NCBI RefSeq assembly: GCF_009760405.1
Contig: NZ_WRPP01000001.1
Span: 992,001 to 1,056,000, forward strand
Direction of reading: 5' to 3'
Source: Nocardia terrae
GTDB lineage: Bacteria > Actinomycetota > Actinomycetes > Mycobacteriales > Mycobacteriaceae
DNA: 64,000 nucleotides
Below, piece after piece: positions 17,527 to 26,079 of this stretch. The position numbers were made by a program, and so were the translations under genes. Within the stretch, counting starts at the first letter, position 1, and the number at the start of each line of letters is the position of its first letter. The notes below the pieces were generated by a model. That model saw only the letters and a list, made by a program, of their open reading frames with translations. It did not search any database and was not told the origin of the DNA.

Positions 17527-18297
17527 GTGACCGCCAGCAAGGACGCGGCGGATCTTCCCGCCGTAGGTGATGCAGCAGACCATGCCAGCCTGCTCGAGGC
17601 TCTCGGCGTGGACGTACAACCGGAGCTTTTGCGCCTAGCGCTGACGCACCGGTCGTACGCCTACGAGAACGGTGGCTTGCCGACCAACGAGCGCCTGGAG
17701 TTCCTCGGCGATTCGGTGCTCGGACTGAGCATTACCGAACGCCTCTATCTGGAGCACCCGGACAAATCCGAGGGCGAGCTGGCCAAGTTGCGCGCGAGCG
17801 TGGTCAACATGCACGCGCTGGCCGAAGTGGCCCGCTGTCTCGGTGAGGGCGGTCTCGGCCGCCATCTCCTGCTCGGTAAGGGCGAGGAGCTCACCGGCGG
17901 GCGGGACAAGCCGAGCATTCTCGCCGACGGCATGGAGTCGCTGCTGGGTGCGGTGCACCTGCAGCACGGCATCGACGTGGCACGCACGGTGGTCCTGCGG
18001 CTGTTCGCCGATCTGCTCGAGCGCGGTCCCCGCATGGGGGCCGGGCTCGACTGGAAGACCAGCCTGCAGGAGTTGACCGCCGAGCGTGGCATCGGCGTGC
18101 CCAGTTACGAGATCACCTCCACCGGGCCCGACCACGACAAGGAGTTCACCGCCACCGCGGTGATCGGTGGTCAGGGTTACGGCCAGGGGGTGGGCCGCTC
18201 CAAGAAGGAAGCGGAACAGAAGGCCGCGGGCGCGGCCTACAAGGCGTTGCACGCCGAGAACGCGTCCGAGGGTTCGGCGGACGGCTCCAAGAGCTAG
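17527..18297 (+). CDS. rnc: Ribonuclease III
   Basis: Double-strand-specific endoribonuclease of 256 aa that processes rRNA precursors and structured RNAs. The catalytic domain has the signature [14 protein letters not shown] (Glu58 and Asp62 at the metal site) and a second acidic site in [15 protein letters not shown]. The C-terminal dsRNA-binding domain covers about residues 175-245 ([25 protein letters not shown]). GTG 17527 is chosen because it lies just after rpmF; the frame is open further upstream but overlaps rpmF and yceD. The stop TAG abuts the mutM ATG. Confidence 0.95.
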   Translation: MTASKDAADLPAVGDAADHASLLEALGVDVQPELLRLALTHRSYAYENGGLPTNERLEFLGDSVLGLSITERLYLEHPDKSEGELAKLRASVVNMHALAEVARCLGEGGLGRHLLLGKGEELTGGRDKPSILADGMESLLGAVHLQHGIDVARTVVLRLFADLLERGPRMGAGLDWKTSLQELTAERGIGVPSYEITSTGPDHDKEFTATAVIGGQGYGQGVGRSKKEAEQKAAGAAYKALHAENASEGSADGSKS

Positions 18298-19155
18298 ATG
18301 CCCGAACTCCCCGAGGTCGAAGTCGTCCGGCGCGGGCTCGCCGAGCATGTGGTGGGCCGCGTACTGGACCGGGTGACCGTCAAGCATCCGCGCTCGGTGC
18401 GCCGGCACGAGCTCGGCGGGGACGATCTCGCCGCCCGATTGGCCGGTCTGCGCGTCGACGGCGCGCAGCGGCGGGGCAAATTCCTGTGGCTCACCTTCGA
18501 CGAGCCCGATACCTCTCTCGTCGTGCACCTCGGCATGTCCGGGCAGATGCTGGTACAGCCCGCGACCGCGCCGCTGGAGAAGCACGCGCACATCATCGCC
18601 GCGCTCGACGACGGCAACGAACTGCGGTTCGTGGATCAGCGCACCTTCGGCGGCTGGATGCTCTCGGATCTGGTCGAGGTGGACGGCACCTGGGTGCCCG
18701 AGTCCGCCGCGCACATCGCCCGCGATCCGCTGGATCCGCTCTTCGACGCGGACAAGGTCGTGAAGACGTTGCGCGGCAAGAACTCTGAGATCAAGCGGCT
18801 ATTGCTGGATCAGACCGTGGTGTCCGGGGTCGGCAACATCTATGCCGACGAGGCGTTGTGGCGGGCCAAGATTCACGGTGAGCGCCCCGCGGCCAAGCTG
18901 ACCGGGCCCGCGCTGCACGCGCTGCTCGCCGAGACCCGGCACGTCATGGGGGAGGCGTTGCAGGCCGGGGGCACCTCTTTCGACGCGCTCTACGTGAACG
19001 TCAACGGGCAATCCGGGTACTTCGAGCGGTCGCTCAACGCCTACGGGCGCGAGGACGAGCCGTGCCGGCGCTGCGGCGCGATCATGCGCCGGGAGAAGTT
19101 CATGAACCGTTCGTCTTTCTCCTGCCCGCGCTGCCAACCCCGCCCGCGCGGCTGA
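18298..19155 (+). CDS. mutM: Formamidopyrimidine-DNA glycosylase
   Basis: Base-excision repair enzyme of 285 aa that removes 8-oxoguanine and formamidopyrimidines and nicks the abasic site. It opens with the diagnostic [14 protein letters not shown] (catalytic Pro2 and Glu3), has LGMSGQM with the conserved loop, and ends with the zinc finger [11 protein letters not shown]...CPRC. It begins at the first base after the rnc stop, so it is translationally coupled, and it is the last gene of the sepIVA-to-mutM run. Confidence 0.96.
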   Translation: MPELPEVEVVRRGLAEHVVGRVLDRVTVKHPRSVRRHELGGDDLAARLAGLRVDGAQRRGKFLWLTFDEPDTSLVVHLGMSGQMLVQPATAPLEKHAHIIAALDDGNELRFVDQRTFGGWMLSDLVEVDGTWVPESAAHIARDPLDPLFDADKVVKTLRGKNSEIKRLLLDQTVVSGVGNIYADEALWRAKIHGERPAAKLTGPALHALLAETRHVMGEALQAGGTSFDALYVNVNGQSGYFERSLNAYGREDEPCRRCGAIMRREKFMNRSSFSCPRCQPRPRG

Positions 19156-19274
19156 GACCAGCAGGTTTTCTTCGCGGTCCGGCCATCCGGTGCGACTCGA
19201 GCCTCCCTATCGAGCGCGATTAGGCGCTACCTTTTTCACTAGCGGCATGCAGTTGTGCCGACTGGAGGAAATTG

Positions 19275-19856
19275 ATGCGCAAACTGACTTACTACGTCGC
19301 GGCCACCATCGACGGGTTCATCGCCACCGATGCGGGCTCGGTCGACTTCTTCCCGGTCGGGGGTGACCACGGGCCGGCGATCATCGCGCAGTATCCCGAG
19401 ACCCTCCCCACCAAGGTTCGTCAGGTCCTGGGCGTCGACAAACCCTGCCAGAACTTCGACACCGTCCTCATGGGCCGCAAGACCCACGACTTCGGCGTCC
19501 GCACCGGCACCTCCAGCCCGTATGCGCACCTGCGCCAGTTCGTGGTGTCCACCACGCTGCCGGAGAACCCGGCCCCGGATGTGGAGTTGATCTCCGAGGA
19601 TCCGATCGCGCGCGTGCGGGAACTCAAGCGCGAGAAGGGACTCGGCATCTGGCTGTGCGGCGGCGGCGAACTCGCCCAGTCCCTCATGCCGGAGATCGAC
19701 CAGGTCTTCCTGAAGCTCTATCCGATCGTCCTGGGCCACGGCCGCCCGCTCTTCGGCACCGGCTCCCGCCTCCCGGAACCGTCCAAGTTCCGCGTGATCA
19801 CCAGCCGTGTCTTCGAAGACGGCGTCGCCTTCCTCAAGTACGCCCGCGTGCGCTAG
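19275..19856 (+). CDS. Dihydrofolate reductase-like (RibD C-terminal) protein
   Basis: Cytoplasmic NAD(P)H-dependent reductase-like protein of 193 aa, of the YyaP/RibD C-terminal group. It starts MRKLTYYVAATIDGFIA, contains VLMGRKTHDFG, and has the GIWLCGGGELAQSLM nucleotide-binding loop followed by ELYPIVLGHGRPLF-like text (here KLYPIVLGHGRPLF). The substrate is not known; most members are unlinked to folate or riboflavin pathways. ATG 19275 has GGAGGA 7 nt upstream. The stop overlaps the convergent DUF350 gene by 4 nt. Confidence 0.88.
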   Translation: MRKLTYYVAATIDGFIATDAGSVDFFPVGGDHGPAIIAQYPETLPTKVRQVLGVDKPCQNFDTVLMGRKTHDFGVRTGTSSPYAHLRQFVVSTTLPENPAPDVELISEDPIARVRELKREKGLGIWLCGGGELAQSLMPEIDQVFLKLYPIVLGHGRPLFGTGSRLPEPSKFRVITSRVFEDGVAFLKYARVR

Positions 19857-20305
19857 AGGATCGCTACCGCGACGACCAGGCCGATAGCGAGGTGGGCGGC
19901 GGAGACGACGACGGCCTCGGTGCTGAATTCGGGGTTCTTCAGGACCGCGCCGATCTGGATGCCGAGGACGAATTCGAGGCTGCGGACGGCGATCACCTGG
20001 GCGATGATGCCGACCAGGCCGTAGACGGCGGTGGCGATCAGGCCCTCGGCCAGTTTGCCCGCCTGGGCGTAGATGGCCAGGACCACGATGAACGCCGTGC
20101 TCAGCATGGCCGCGGCGCTGACGATGATGGCGTTCGGCAGGCCGCGCGCCACCATGGCGCGCAGGCTGCCGGGCGTCGTCCAGTCCACGGTCTGGAAGCC
20201 GATGAGCAACAGCACCAGGCCGAGCAGGGCGTAGAGCAGGATCGCGCCTACGCCGCGGCCGAGGGAGTGCCAGTACCCGGCTTCGAGGGCGAGTGCGGTG
20301 GTCAT
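19853..20305 (-). CDS. DUF350 membrane protein (YjfL-like)
   Basis: Membrane protein of 150 aa with four hydrophobic helices (about 18-38, 56-80, 88-108 and 130-150) matching DUF350/UPF0719, the family of E. coli YjfL. It follows an ATP-grasp ligase gene of the YjfC/YgiC type and a YgiB-like gene on the same strand, with a 31-nt gap after the ligase. This repeats the enterobacterial yjfL-yjfC association and supports a shared role at the membrane. Its biochemical function is unknown. Confidence 0.85.
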   Translation of the reverse strand: MTTALALEAGYWHSLGRGVGAILLYALLGLVLLLIGFQTVDWTTPGSLRAMVARGLPNAIIVSAAAMLSTAFIVVLAIYAQAGKLAEGLIATAVYGLVGIIAQVIAVRSLEFVLGIQIGAVLKNPEFSTEAVVVSAAHLAIGLVVAVAIL

Positions 20306-20336
20306 CGGTGATCCTCCGGGTCGGGTGAATCAGGGC

Positions 20337-21500
20337 CTATTGCGGTATGCGGTGCGGGACGAAGGTGGAGCTGTCGTCGGTGATGAGGCCGACGGTTTCG
20401 CGGATGCCGAGTCCCGCCGAGGTGTCGCCCACGATCCAAGCACCCAGTACCGGTCGCATGCCGTCGAATTCGGGGAGCGGGTCGAGCAATTGGTAGACGT
20501 AGCCCTCGTCGCCGTAGACGCCGCCGGTGGCGGTTTCCAGGCCCGCGCCGACAATGGTCATGTTCGCGCCCTCGCGGCCCAGTTTGGGCTTGCGGATGTA
20601 CTCGGTGAGCTCGTGCGGGTCGTCGAGGTAGCAGGGCAGCAGGTTGGGGTGGCCGGGATACATCTCCCACAGCACGGCCAGGATCGCCTTGTTGGACAGC
20701 AGCGTCTTCCACAGCGGCTCGATCCACATGGTTTCCGGGAGCGACTCGACCACGCGGCGGCCGAAGTCGTCGTCGAGGGCCCATTCCCACGGGTACAGCT
20801 TGAAGATGGCCTCGATGGGCGCTTCGGCCAGATCCACGAAACGGTGGAGTTCCGAGTCGAATCCGACGTCCTCGATGGGCAGGGCGACGGTGTCGAAGCC
20901 GGCCTCGGCGGCGGTCTCCTGCATGTAGGCGGTGGTGACGTTGTCCTCGCCGGAGGAGTCCGCGCTCGACCAGCTGAAGTGCAGCTGACTGCCCGGCAGC
21001 ACCTCGAGCATCTCACCCCAGCGTTCGACCAGCTTCTCGTGCAGGGAGTTCCACTGGTCGTCGTCGGGGTGGGTGTCGGTGAGCCAGTGCCACTGCACGA
21101 TCGCCGCCTCCAGCAGGGAGGTGGGCGTATCGGCGTTGTACTCCAGCAGTTTCGCCGGTCCGCGGCCGTCGTAGCGCAGGTCGAAGCGGCCGTAGATGTG
21201 CGGGTCGGAGCGGTGCCAGGATTTGGTGATGTGTTCCCAACTCCATTGCGGCAGACCGAAATCCGCGAATCGACCGGTCACCACCACCTGTTCGACGGCG
21301 TGCAGGCACATGGAGTGCAGCACCTCGACCTGTGCCTCCATCGCCAGGATCTCGGCCATGTCGAACTCGTAGTGCACCGATTCGTCCCAGTACGGGCGGG
21401 GCTGGCCGTTCGCGTACTGCCCCGGAGAACCGTAGACCAGACCCTGGCCCTCGATGATCCGCTGCCAGCCCGGCCGGGGATTGCTGCGCACCCGCCGCAC
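20337..21500 (-). CDS. ATP-grasp ligase of the glutathionylspermidine synthase family (YgiC/YjfC-like)
   Basis: Protein of 387 aa matching the stand-alone C-terminal synthetase domain of glutathionylspermidine synthase (PF03738), an ATP-grasp enzyme that joins a carboxylate to an amine through an acyl phosphate. Visible: LEYNADTPTSLLEAA (family hallmark), RKPKLGREGANMTIV with the ATP-binding lysine/arginine, and a late acidic segment GDEGYVYQ. No amidase domain is present, so it resembles YgiC/YjfC rather than the bifunctional enzyme. The GTG start at 21500 overlaps the upstream gene's stop by 1 nt. In this host, glutathionylspermidine is an unlikely product; the substrate is more likely a peptide or polyamine partner (inference). 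Confidence 0.88.
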   Translation of the reverse strand: MRRVRSNPRPGWQRIIEGQGLVYGSPGQYANGQPRPYWDESVHYEFDMAEILAMEAQVEVLHSMCLHAVEQVVVTGRFADFGLPQWSWEHITKSWHRSDPHIYGRFDLRYDGRGPAKLLEYNADTPTSLLEAAIVQWHWLTDTHPDDDQWNSLHEKLVERWGEMLEVLPGSQLHFSWSSADSSGEDNVTTAYMQETAAEAGFDTVALPIEDVGFDSELHRFVDLAEAPIEAIFKLYPWEWALDDDFGRRVVESLPETMWIEPLWKTLLSNKAILAVLWEMYPGHPNLLPCYLDDPHELTEYIRKPKLGREGANMTIVGAGLETATGGVYGDEGYVYQLLDPLPEFDGMRPVLGAWIVGDTSAGLGIRETVGLITDDSSTFVPHRIPQ

Positions 21501-23080
21501 TAGGAACCGCCCTTTCCGTGCACCTTCGCGCCGAGTCCGCCGCGTTGAATCGTGCTGCCGCTCTTGGTCTTCACCGTCGCGCCGCTGGGTATCGACGTGC
21601 TGCCGCCACTCGGGGCGTGCCCGATGGAGCCGCTGCCGCCGTAGTAGTAGCGGTACGAGTGTCCCGCCAGGAAGAAGAAGCCGGGGTGAATTCCGCTGTC
21701 CCCGTGGTCGGTCGCGTCCGAACAGTAGTTGTCCGGAACCACGACCTCCTGATTGTCCTGCGTCGCGGTGACGGTCTGCCCGTTCCCGATCGGCACCGTC
21801 TCACCCTTGTTGGCCACCACCGTGCACATGGCCGTCACCTCGGGCCCGTTCCACGCCTCGGCCACCAGATACCCGCCCCCGACCAGCGCCGCGATACCCA
21901 CCACGGCCGCACCGCCGACCAGCAGCCGCTTCTTCTTGAGCCGCTTGGCTTCCGCGGCCTCCGCCTCGGCCCGCTCCTGCTCCTCGGCCCGCTTGCGCGC
22001 CTTCTCCCGCGCCCGCGCCTCGGCCACCGTGGGCGGCCGCGGCTTGGTGATCCCCTCCTCCTGGGTGGTGATACTCCCGCGCCGCCGCGGCGGCGCCTCC
22101 TCGACGGGCGCGGGCACCGCCGCCCCCTCCGGCTCCACCGACGGCACCGGCAACACGAGCCCGGCCCCGCCCAGCAGCGGCGGCCCATCGCTCACCCCGG
22201 ACGCCGGGCCACCGCTCCCGAAAGCCCCGGAACCGCCATGAAATTCACCCGCCAGACGATGATGCGGCTCCCCACCAGCCTGCTCGGTCCCGAAGCCCGC
22301 GGGAAACGGAAGCGTCGGCTGATGCCCGCCCGGTTCCCCGGGCTGCCCGGCGCCACTACCGGTTTCACCGGGTGTCTCAGGAGTCCGCCACGGCTCACCG
22401 GCACGGCCCGATGCGGGTTCATGAGGCAATCCGGACGCGGATTCGCCTCCGCCGGAGCCGAAGTCGCCCGGAAGCGCGAGGGTGGGCTGATAGCCACCGG
22501 GAGGGGGCTGGCTTCCGCCCGAGGCGGGTTCGCCGGACGATCCGGACGCGGATTCAGTACTGGCGGGCCCGAATTCGCCTGGTAGGGGGAGTCTGGGCTG
22601 ATGGCCGCCAGGCGTCGGACCGCCGGATAGCGGGGGCTGGTGGCCTGCGCCGGAACCCGGCTGGAATCGGACGGTGGGGTCGTTGCCTCCCGCCGCATGG
22701 ACCTCGTCACCGGAACCGCCGGTGCCGGAGGCGGGCTGGGTGGTCCGTGCCCGGGTGGGCTCGGATCCGGCGGCGAATCGGATGGTCGGCTCGTTGTGGC
22801 TGCTGGAGGGGTCGGGGAACTGGACGGTTGGGTCCGTTTGGGGTGTGGGGGATTCGCCTGGAGTGAATCGGACGGTGGGCTCGTCGCGGCCGCCCCGCGC
22901 TGGATCGGTGGCGGGGTTGCGCACCGTCGGGTCGGCTCCGACCGGCGGGTCGGATTCGCTCACCACGGGGTAGTGGAATTCGCCGGGGTGGGGGGAATCG
23001 GCTGGGGTGGTGGGCGGTTCGGCGGGGTCGGGTGTGGGGCGGTCCGGGGTGTCCGGGCTGCCGGGACGATCAGTGGGCAT
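21500..23080 (-). CDS. Repeat-rich single-pass membrane protein with a YgiB-like C-terminus
   Basis: Protein of 526 aa. The first ~340 residues are Pro/Gly/Ser-rich and disordered, with repeated motifs: PTVRN, EPTVRF, DPTVQF, EPTIRF, DPTVRF, then HQPRLPLPGEFG, YQPTLALPGDFG and HQPTLPFPAGFG. A basic, charged stretch (about 345-390) precedes one transmembrane helix ([20 protein letters not shown]). The ~115-residue outer domain has two cysteines, a tyrosine cluster (HSYRYYYGG), and the tail STIQRGGLG, which resembles the TRGGFG end of E. coli YgiB/YjfM (DUF1190). It is the first gene of the three-gene operon, with GGAG before the ATG. It may be the substrate or anchor of the ATP-grasp enzyme; that is inference. 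Confidence 0.82.
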   Translation of the reverse strand: MPTDRPGSPDTPDRPTPDPAEPPTTPADSPHPGEFHYPVVSESDPPVGADPTVRNPATDPARGGRDEPTVRFTPGESPTPQTDPTVQFPDPSSSHNEPTIRFAAGSEPTRARTTQPASGTGGSGDEVHAAGGNDPTVRFQPGSGAGHQPPLSGGPTPGGHQPRLPLPGEFGPASTESASGSSGEPASGGSQPPPGGYQPTLALPGDFGSGGGESASGLPHEPASGRAGEPWRTPETPGETGSGAGQPGEPGGHQPTLPFPAGFGTEQAGGEPHHRLAGEFHGGSGAFGSGGPASGVSDGPPLLGGAGLVLPVPSVEPEGAAVPAPVEEAPPRRRGSITTQEEGITKPRPPTVAEARAREKARKRAEEQERAEAEAAEAKRLKKKRLLVGGAAVVGIAALVGGGYLVAEAWNGPEVTAMCTVVANKGETVPIGNGQTVTATQDNQEVVVPDNYCSDATDHGDSGIHPGFFFLAGHSYRYYYGGSGSIGHAPSGGSTSIPSGATVKTKSGSTIQRGGLGAKVHGKGGS

Positions 23081-23107
23081 TGGTCGACTCCGTGGGCTCG
23101 CCGCTCG

Positions 23108-23389
23108 CTAGCGTTCTTCGAATCCTGTCATGCCGCCCTGGGCGGTGTTCCAGTCTTCCACCACCAGGTTTACCCGACCCGGTGTAGTACCGGAACGTAG
23201 CAGGTCGAGCAGGGTTTCGCAGCGGTCGCGGGGACCTTCGGCGACGACGTGGACCCGACCGTCGCGGTGATTGCGGGCGTAGCCGGTCAGGCCCAGTTCC
23301 AGGGCGCGCGAGCGGGTCCACCAGCGGAAGCCGACGCCCTGGACGAACCCGTGCACCCAGGCGCTGAGCCGGACCGGATCACCGCTCAT
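23108..23389 (-). CDS. acyP: Acylphosphatase
   Basis: Small cytoplasmic enzyme of 93 aa hydrolysing acyl phosphates. The signature [18 protein letters not shown] contains the phosphate-cradle arginine, and [17 protein letters not shown] contains the catalytic asparagine. In Mycobacterium acyP sits directly upstream of smc; here it lies 31 kb away, facing the other way from smc. Confidence 0.94.
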   Translation of the reverse strand: MSGDPVRLSAWVHGFVQGVGFRWWTRSRALELGLTGYARNHRDGRVHVVAEGPRDRCETLLDLLRSGTTPGRVNLVVEDWNTAQGGMTGFEER

Positions 23390-23446
23390 GCCGTGCCCAT
23401 TCGCGAATGAACGGGGCGATGCGCCGCAACCTCCGCGCCTGACCGC

Positions 23447-23911
23447 TCATTCGTCGACGCGGAAGGTGAGGTTCACGGTGGTGCCGGCCTTCAGGGTGCG
23501 GCCGACCGTGCACACCTTGTCGATGGCGCGCTGCGCGGCGACCAGCAGGCGCTCGCGCGATTCGGCGTCGAGTTCGCTGAGGTCGAGTTCGACCTCCTCG
23601 TTGAGCTCCGGGTACACCTCGTTCTCGCGGTCGGCGTCGCCGGAGACGTGCACGGTGGCGTCGAAGCTGTCGCCGAGGCGGCGCGAGAGGGTGAAGTCGG
23701 CGCTGAGCCCGGTGCAGCCCGCGAGCGCGATCTTCAGCAGCTCACCCGGGGTGAAAGCACCCGGCACGCCCGCGGACGCGATGGACACCTCGGCGCCACG
23801 GTTGTTGCGGCCGGTGTAGGCGCGGGTGCCGGTGCGTTCGGCCCACAGCTTGACCGGTTCGTCGGCCTGAGCGGTGGCGGCGGTGGTCGGTGCGGCGGTC
23901 TGTTCGGACAT
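23447..23911 (-). CDS. OsmC/Ohr-family peroxidase
   Basis: Thiol-dependent organic hydroperoxide reductase family, 154 aa. The two family cysteines are Cys66 (LKIALAGCTGLS) and Cys134 (IDKVCTVGRT), and the GAFTPGELL and RGAEVSIAS segments are typical of OsmC. The first ~20 residues are an Ala/Thr-rich extension. It accompanies acyP in the mycobacterial mutM-osmC-acyP-smc order, so it is part of the displaced backbone. RBS GGAGGATC precedes the ATG. Confidence 0.92.
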   Translation of the reverse strand: MSEQTAAPTTAATAQADEPVKLWAERTGTRAYTGRNNRGAEVSIASAGVPGAFTPGELLKIALAGCTGLSADFTLSRRLGDSFDATVHVSGDADRENEVYPELNEEVELDLSELDAESRERLLVAAQRAIDKVCTVGRTLKAGTTVNLTFRVDE

Positions 23912-23981
23912 GAGGAAGATCCTCCCATTGGGTCACCCGGGACAACCATCTGGTTGCCGATCGTTCGGAACGCTGCCGTCG

Positions 23982-24650
23982 TCAGCGGAATTCCGCCAGC
24001 AGCTCTGGGGTGACGTCCTTCAGGCTGTCGGCGACGAACGATGCCTTCGCGATGGCGTCGGCGGCGGGCGGGTACTTGGGATGCGGGACCGCGATGACGG
24101 TCATGCCCGCGGCGTGCGCGGCGCGCAGGCCATTGCTGGAATCCTCGATGGCCACGCACAGTTTCGGGTCGATGCCGAGCCGGGCCGCCGCCTCGAGGTA
24201 CCCGTCTGGCGCGGGCTTGCCGCGCTCCACTTCCTCGGTCGAGACGGTCGCCGCGAACAGCTCGGCCACACCCATGTGCTCGAGCACCACGTCGATGAGC
24301 CGCCGCGGTGAGGAACTGGCCAGCCCGAGCGTGTAGCTTGCCCCCAACCGCCGCACGGTGTCGACCGCGTCCGGCATGAGCGGCAGATGCTCGGCATACC
24401 GGTCGGCCATGCGCGAGATCACATCCTCGGCGACCTGCTCGGGCGTGCGGCGGCCATCGAGAAGATCCTTGCTCGTGTACTCCGACCATTCGGCGGTGCT
24501 CATCCCCATGAACCGATCCTGGGTGTCGGCCAGCCATCGCCCGCCCAGCTCGTCGATGTACTCGCGCCGTACCTCCTCCCAGATGGGTTCGGTGTCGATG
24601 AGTACGCCGTCCATGTCGAAAACGATCGCCGCGATAGCCATGGCTTTCAT
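23982..24650 (-). CDS. HAD-superfamily phosphatase (beta-phosphoglucomutase-like)
   Basis: Cytoplasmic HAD hydrolase of 222 aa. Motif I is VFDMDGVLIDTEP (nucleophile Asp12, acid/base Asp14), motif II is LASSSP, motif III is a lysine in ERGKPAPDGYLEAA, and motif IV is AIEDSSNG. A helical cap domain lies between motifs I and II (about 20-85). It fits YniC/GS1-type sugar-phosphate phosphatases; the substrate is unknown. ATG 24650 is chosen; ATG 24641 is also possible. It is divergent from the P450 gene with a 106-bp gap. Confidence 0.9.
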   Translation of the reverse strand: MKAMAIAAIVFDMDGVLIDTEPIWEEVRREYIDELGGRWLADTQDRFMGMSTAEWSEYTSKDLLDGRRTPEQVAEDVISRMADRYAEHLPLMPDAVDTVRRLGASYTLGLASSSPRRLIDVVLEHMGVAELFAATVSTEEVERGKPAPDGYLEAAARLGIDPKLCVAIEDSSNGLRAAHAAGMTVIAVPHPKYPPAADAIAKASFVADSLKDVTPELLAEFR

Positions 24651-24756
24651 CGTCCACTGACTGGGATCGGGGTGTGGAACCGGGTCGGGCTGTCCTGCGC
24701 AGGGTTTAGCGTCCGAATGGAAGACCTGTTGCTGCAAGTGAATACCGAGGTGGACC

Positions 24757-25950
24757 GTGGGCACGGTGACCGACATCTACGATCCGGAGCTCTATGTGGC
24801 CGGGCCGATTCACGAGATCTTCGCCGAGTTGCGGCGCACCGATCCCGTGCACTGGCAGGAGATGCCGGGGGAGCCGGGGTATTGGGCGGTGCTCAAGCAC
24901 GCGGATGTGGCTCATGTGGCGCGGAATCCGGAGTTGTTCTCTGCCGAGCGGCAAGGCGTGCTTCTGGAGAATCTGCCGCCCGAGCGGCTCGAGCAGACCC
25001 GGAACATGATCTTGATGATGGACCCGCCGCGGCACACCGAATACCGCAAGCCGCTGGCCGAGCATTTCAAGGCGCGGGTGATCGGTGAGATGGAGGACAG
25101 GGTTCGGGAGCTGAGCCGGGCTCTGCTCGAAAGTGCCGACGGTGATGTGGAATTCGTGCACGATGTGGCGGGGGTGTTGCCCAGTCAGGTGGTGGGCGGG
25201 TTGTTCGGGATTCCGGCGGAGGATTGGCCGAGTATTCGGCAGTGGGCCGAACAGTCCACGAGCCAGCAGGATCCGGAGCTGGTCGGGGATTTCGACGTGA
25301 CGGCCGAGCTGACCAAGATGGCCATCTACGCGATTCAGTTCGCCATGGCGCGGCGCGCCCAAGAGCCGAAGGCCGACCTCACCTCGCTCATCCTGGCGGG
25401 AGAGTTCGGTGGAAAAGCCATGTCGGATTTGGAGTTCGGCAGTTTCTTCACGCAGTTGGTGACGGCGGGCAACGACACCACCAAGACCATGCTGTCCTCG
25501 GGGCTGGAACTGCTGTTGCAACATCCGGAGCAGCTCGCGGCGTTGCGGGCGGACCCGTCGCTGATTCCCGGTGCGGTGGAGGAGATCCTGCGCGTCGCCA
25601 ACCCGATCCACTACTTCCGGCGCACCGCCACCGCCGACACCGAGATCCGCGGCGTCCCGATCAAGGCGGGGGACAAGGTGGCGATGTGGTACACCTCGGC
25701 CAACCGTGACGAGGACGTCTTCGCCGACGCCCAGCGCTTCGACATCCGTCGCAACCCCAACCCGCACTTGTCCTTCGGCCTGGCCCAGCACTTCTGTCTG
25801 GGTGTGCACCTGGCGCGGCTGGAGGGCCGGGTGTTCCTCGAGGAGCTGCTGGCCCGTTTCCCGAAGATCGAGCAGACGGGTGAGTCCCGGCGCATCCGCT
25901 CGAACCTGAACAATGGCCTCAAATCGCTGCCCCTGCGCCTGACGCGGTAA
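24757..25950 (+). CDS. Cytochrome P450
   Basis: Soluble bacterial P450 of 397 aa. The I-helix oxygen-activation motif is AGNDTT (about 238-243), the K-helix ExxR is in EEILR, DPPRHTEYRKPL is the C-helix region, and the heme-ligand loop is FGLAQHFCLGVHLARLE with Cys347. The loop has Ala where FGxGxHxCxG usually has the second Gly. The sequence resembles steroid/terpenoid-oxidising actinobacterial P450s (CYP125/CYP142-like), but I cannot assign a subfamily. GTG 24757 is the chosen start. No ferredoxin gene is adjacent. Confidence 0.93.
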   Translation: MGTVTDIYDPELYVAGPIHEIFAELRRTDPVHWQEMPGEPGYWAVLKHADVAHVARNPELFSAERQGVLLENLPPERLEQTRNMILMMDPPRHTEYRKPLAEHFKARVIGEMEDRVRELSRALLESADGDVEFVHDVAGVLPSQVVGGLFGIPAEDWPSIRQWAEQSTSQQDPELVGDFDVTAELTKMAIYAIQFAMARRAQEPKADLTSLILAGEFGGKAMSDLEFGSFFTQLVTAGNDTTKTMLSSGLELLLQHPEQLAALRADPSLIPGAVEEILRVANPIHYFRRTATADTEIRGVPIKAGDKVAMWYTSANRDEDVFADAQRFDIRRNPNPHLSFGLAQHFCLGVHLARLEGRVFLEELLARFPKIEQTGESRRIRSNLNNGLKSLPLRLTR

Positions 25951-26079
25951 CCGCCGCGGGGCAATGTTCGCGTCCCCATCACCGGGCCGACGCCCGCTCG
26001 TTACCCGCGCCCGCAACCCTTTCCGGATCTCGGTTCACTCGTTCGGGTGGCCGGTGGTGAGGAAATGGAGTTGAGCTAG

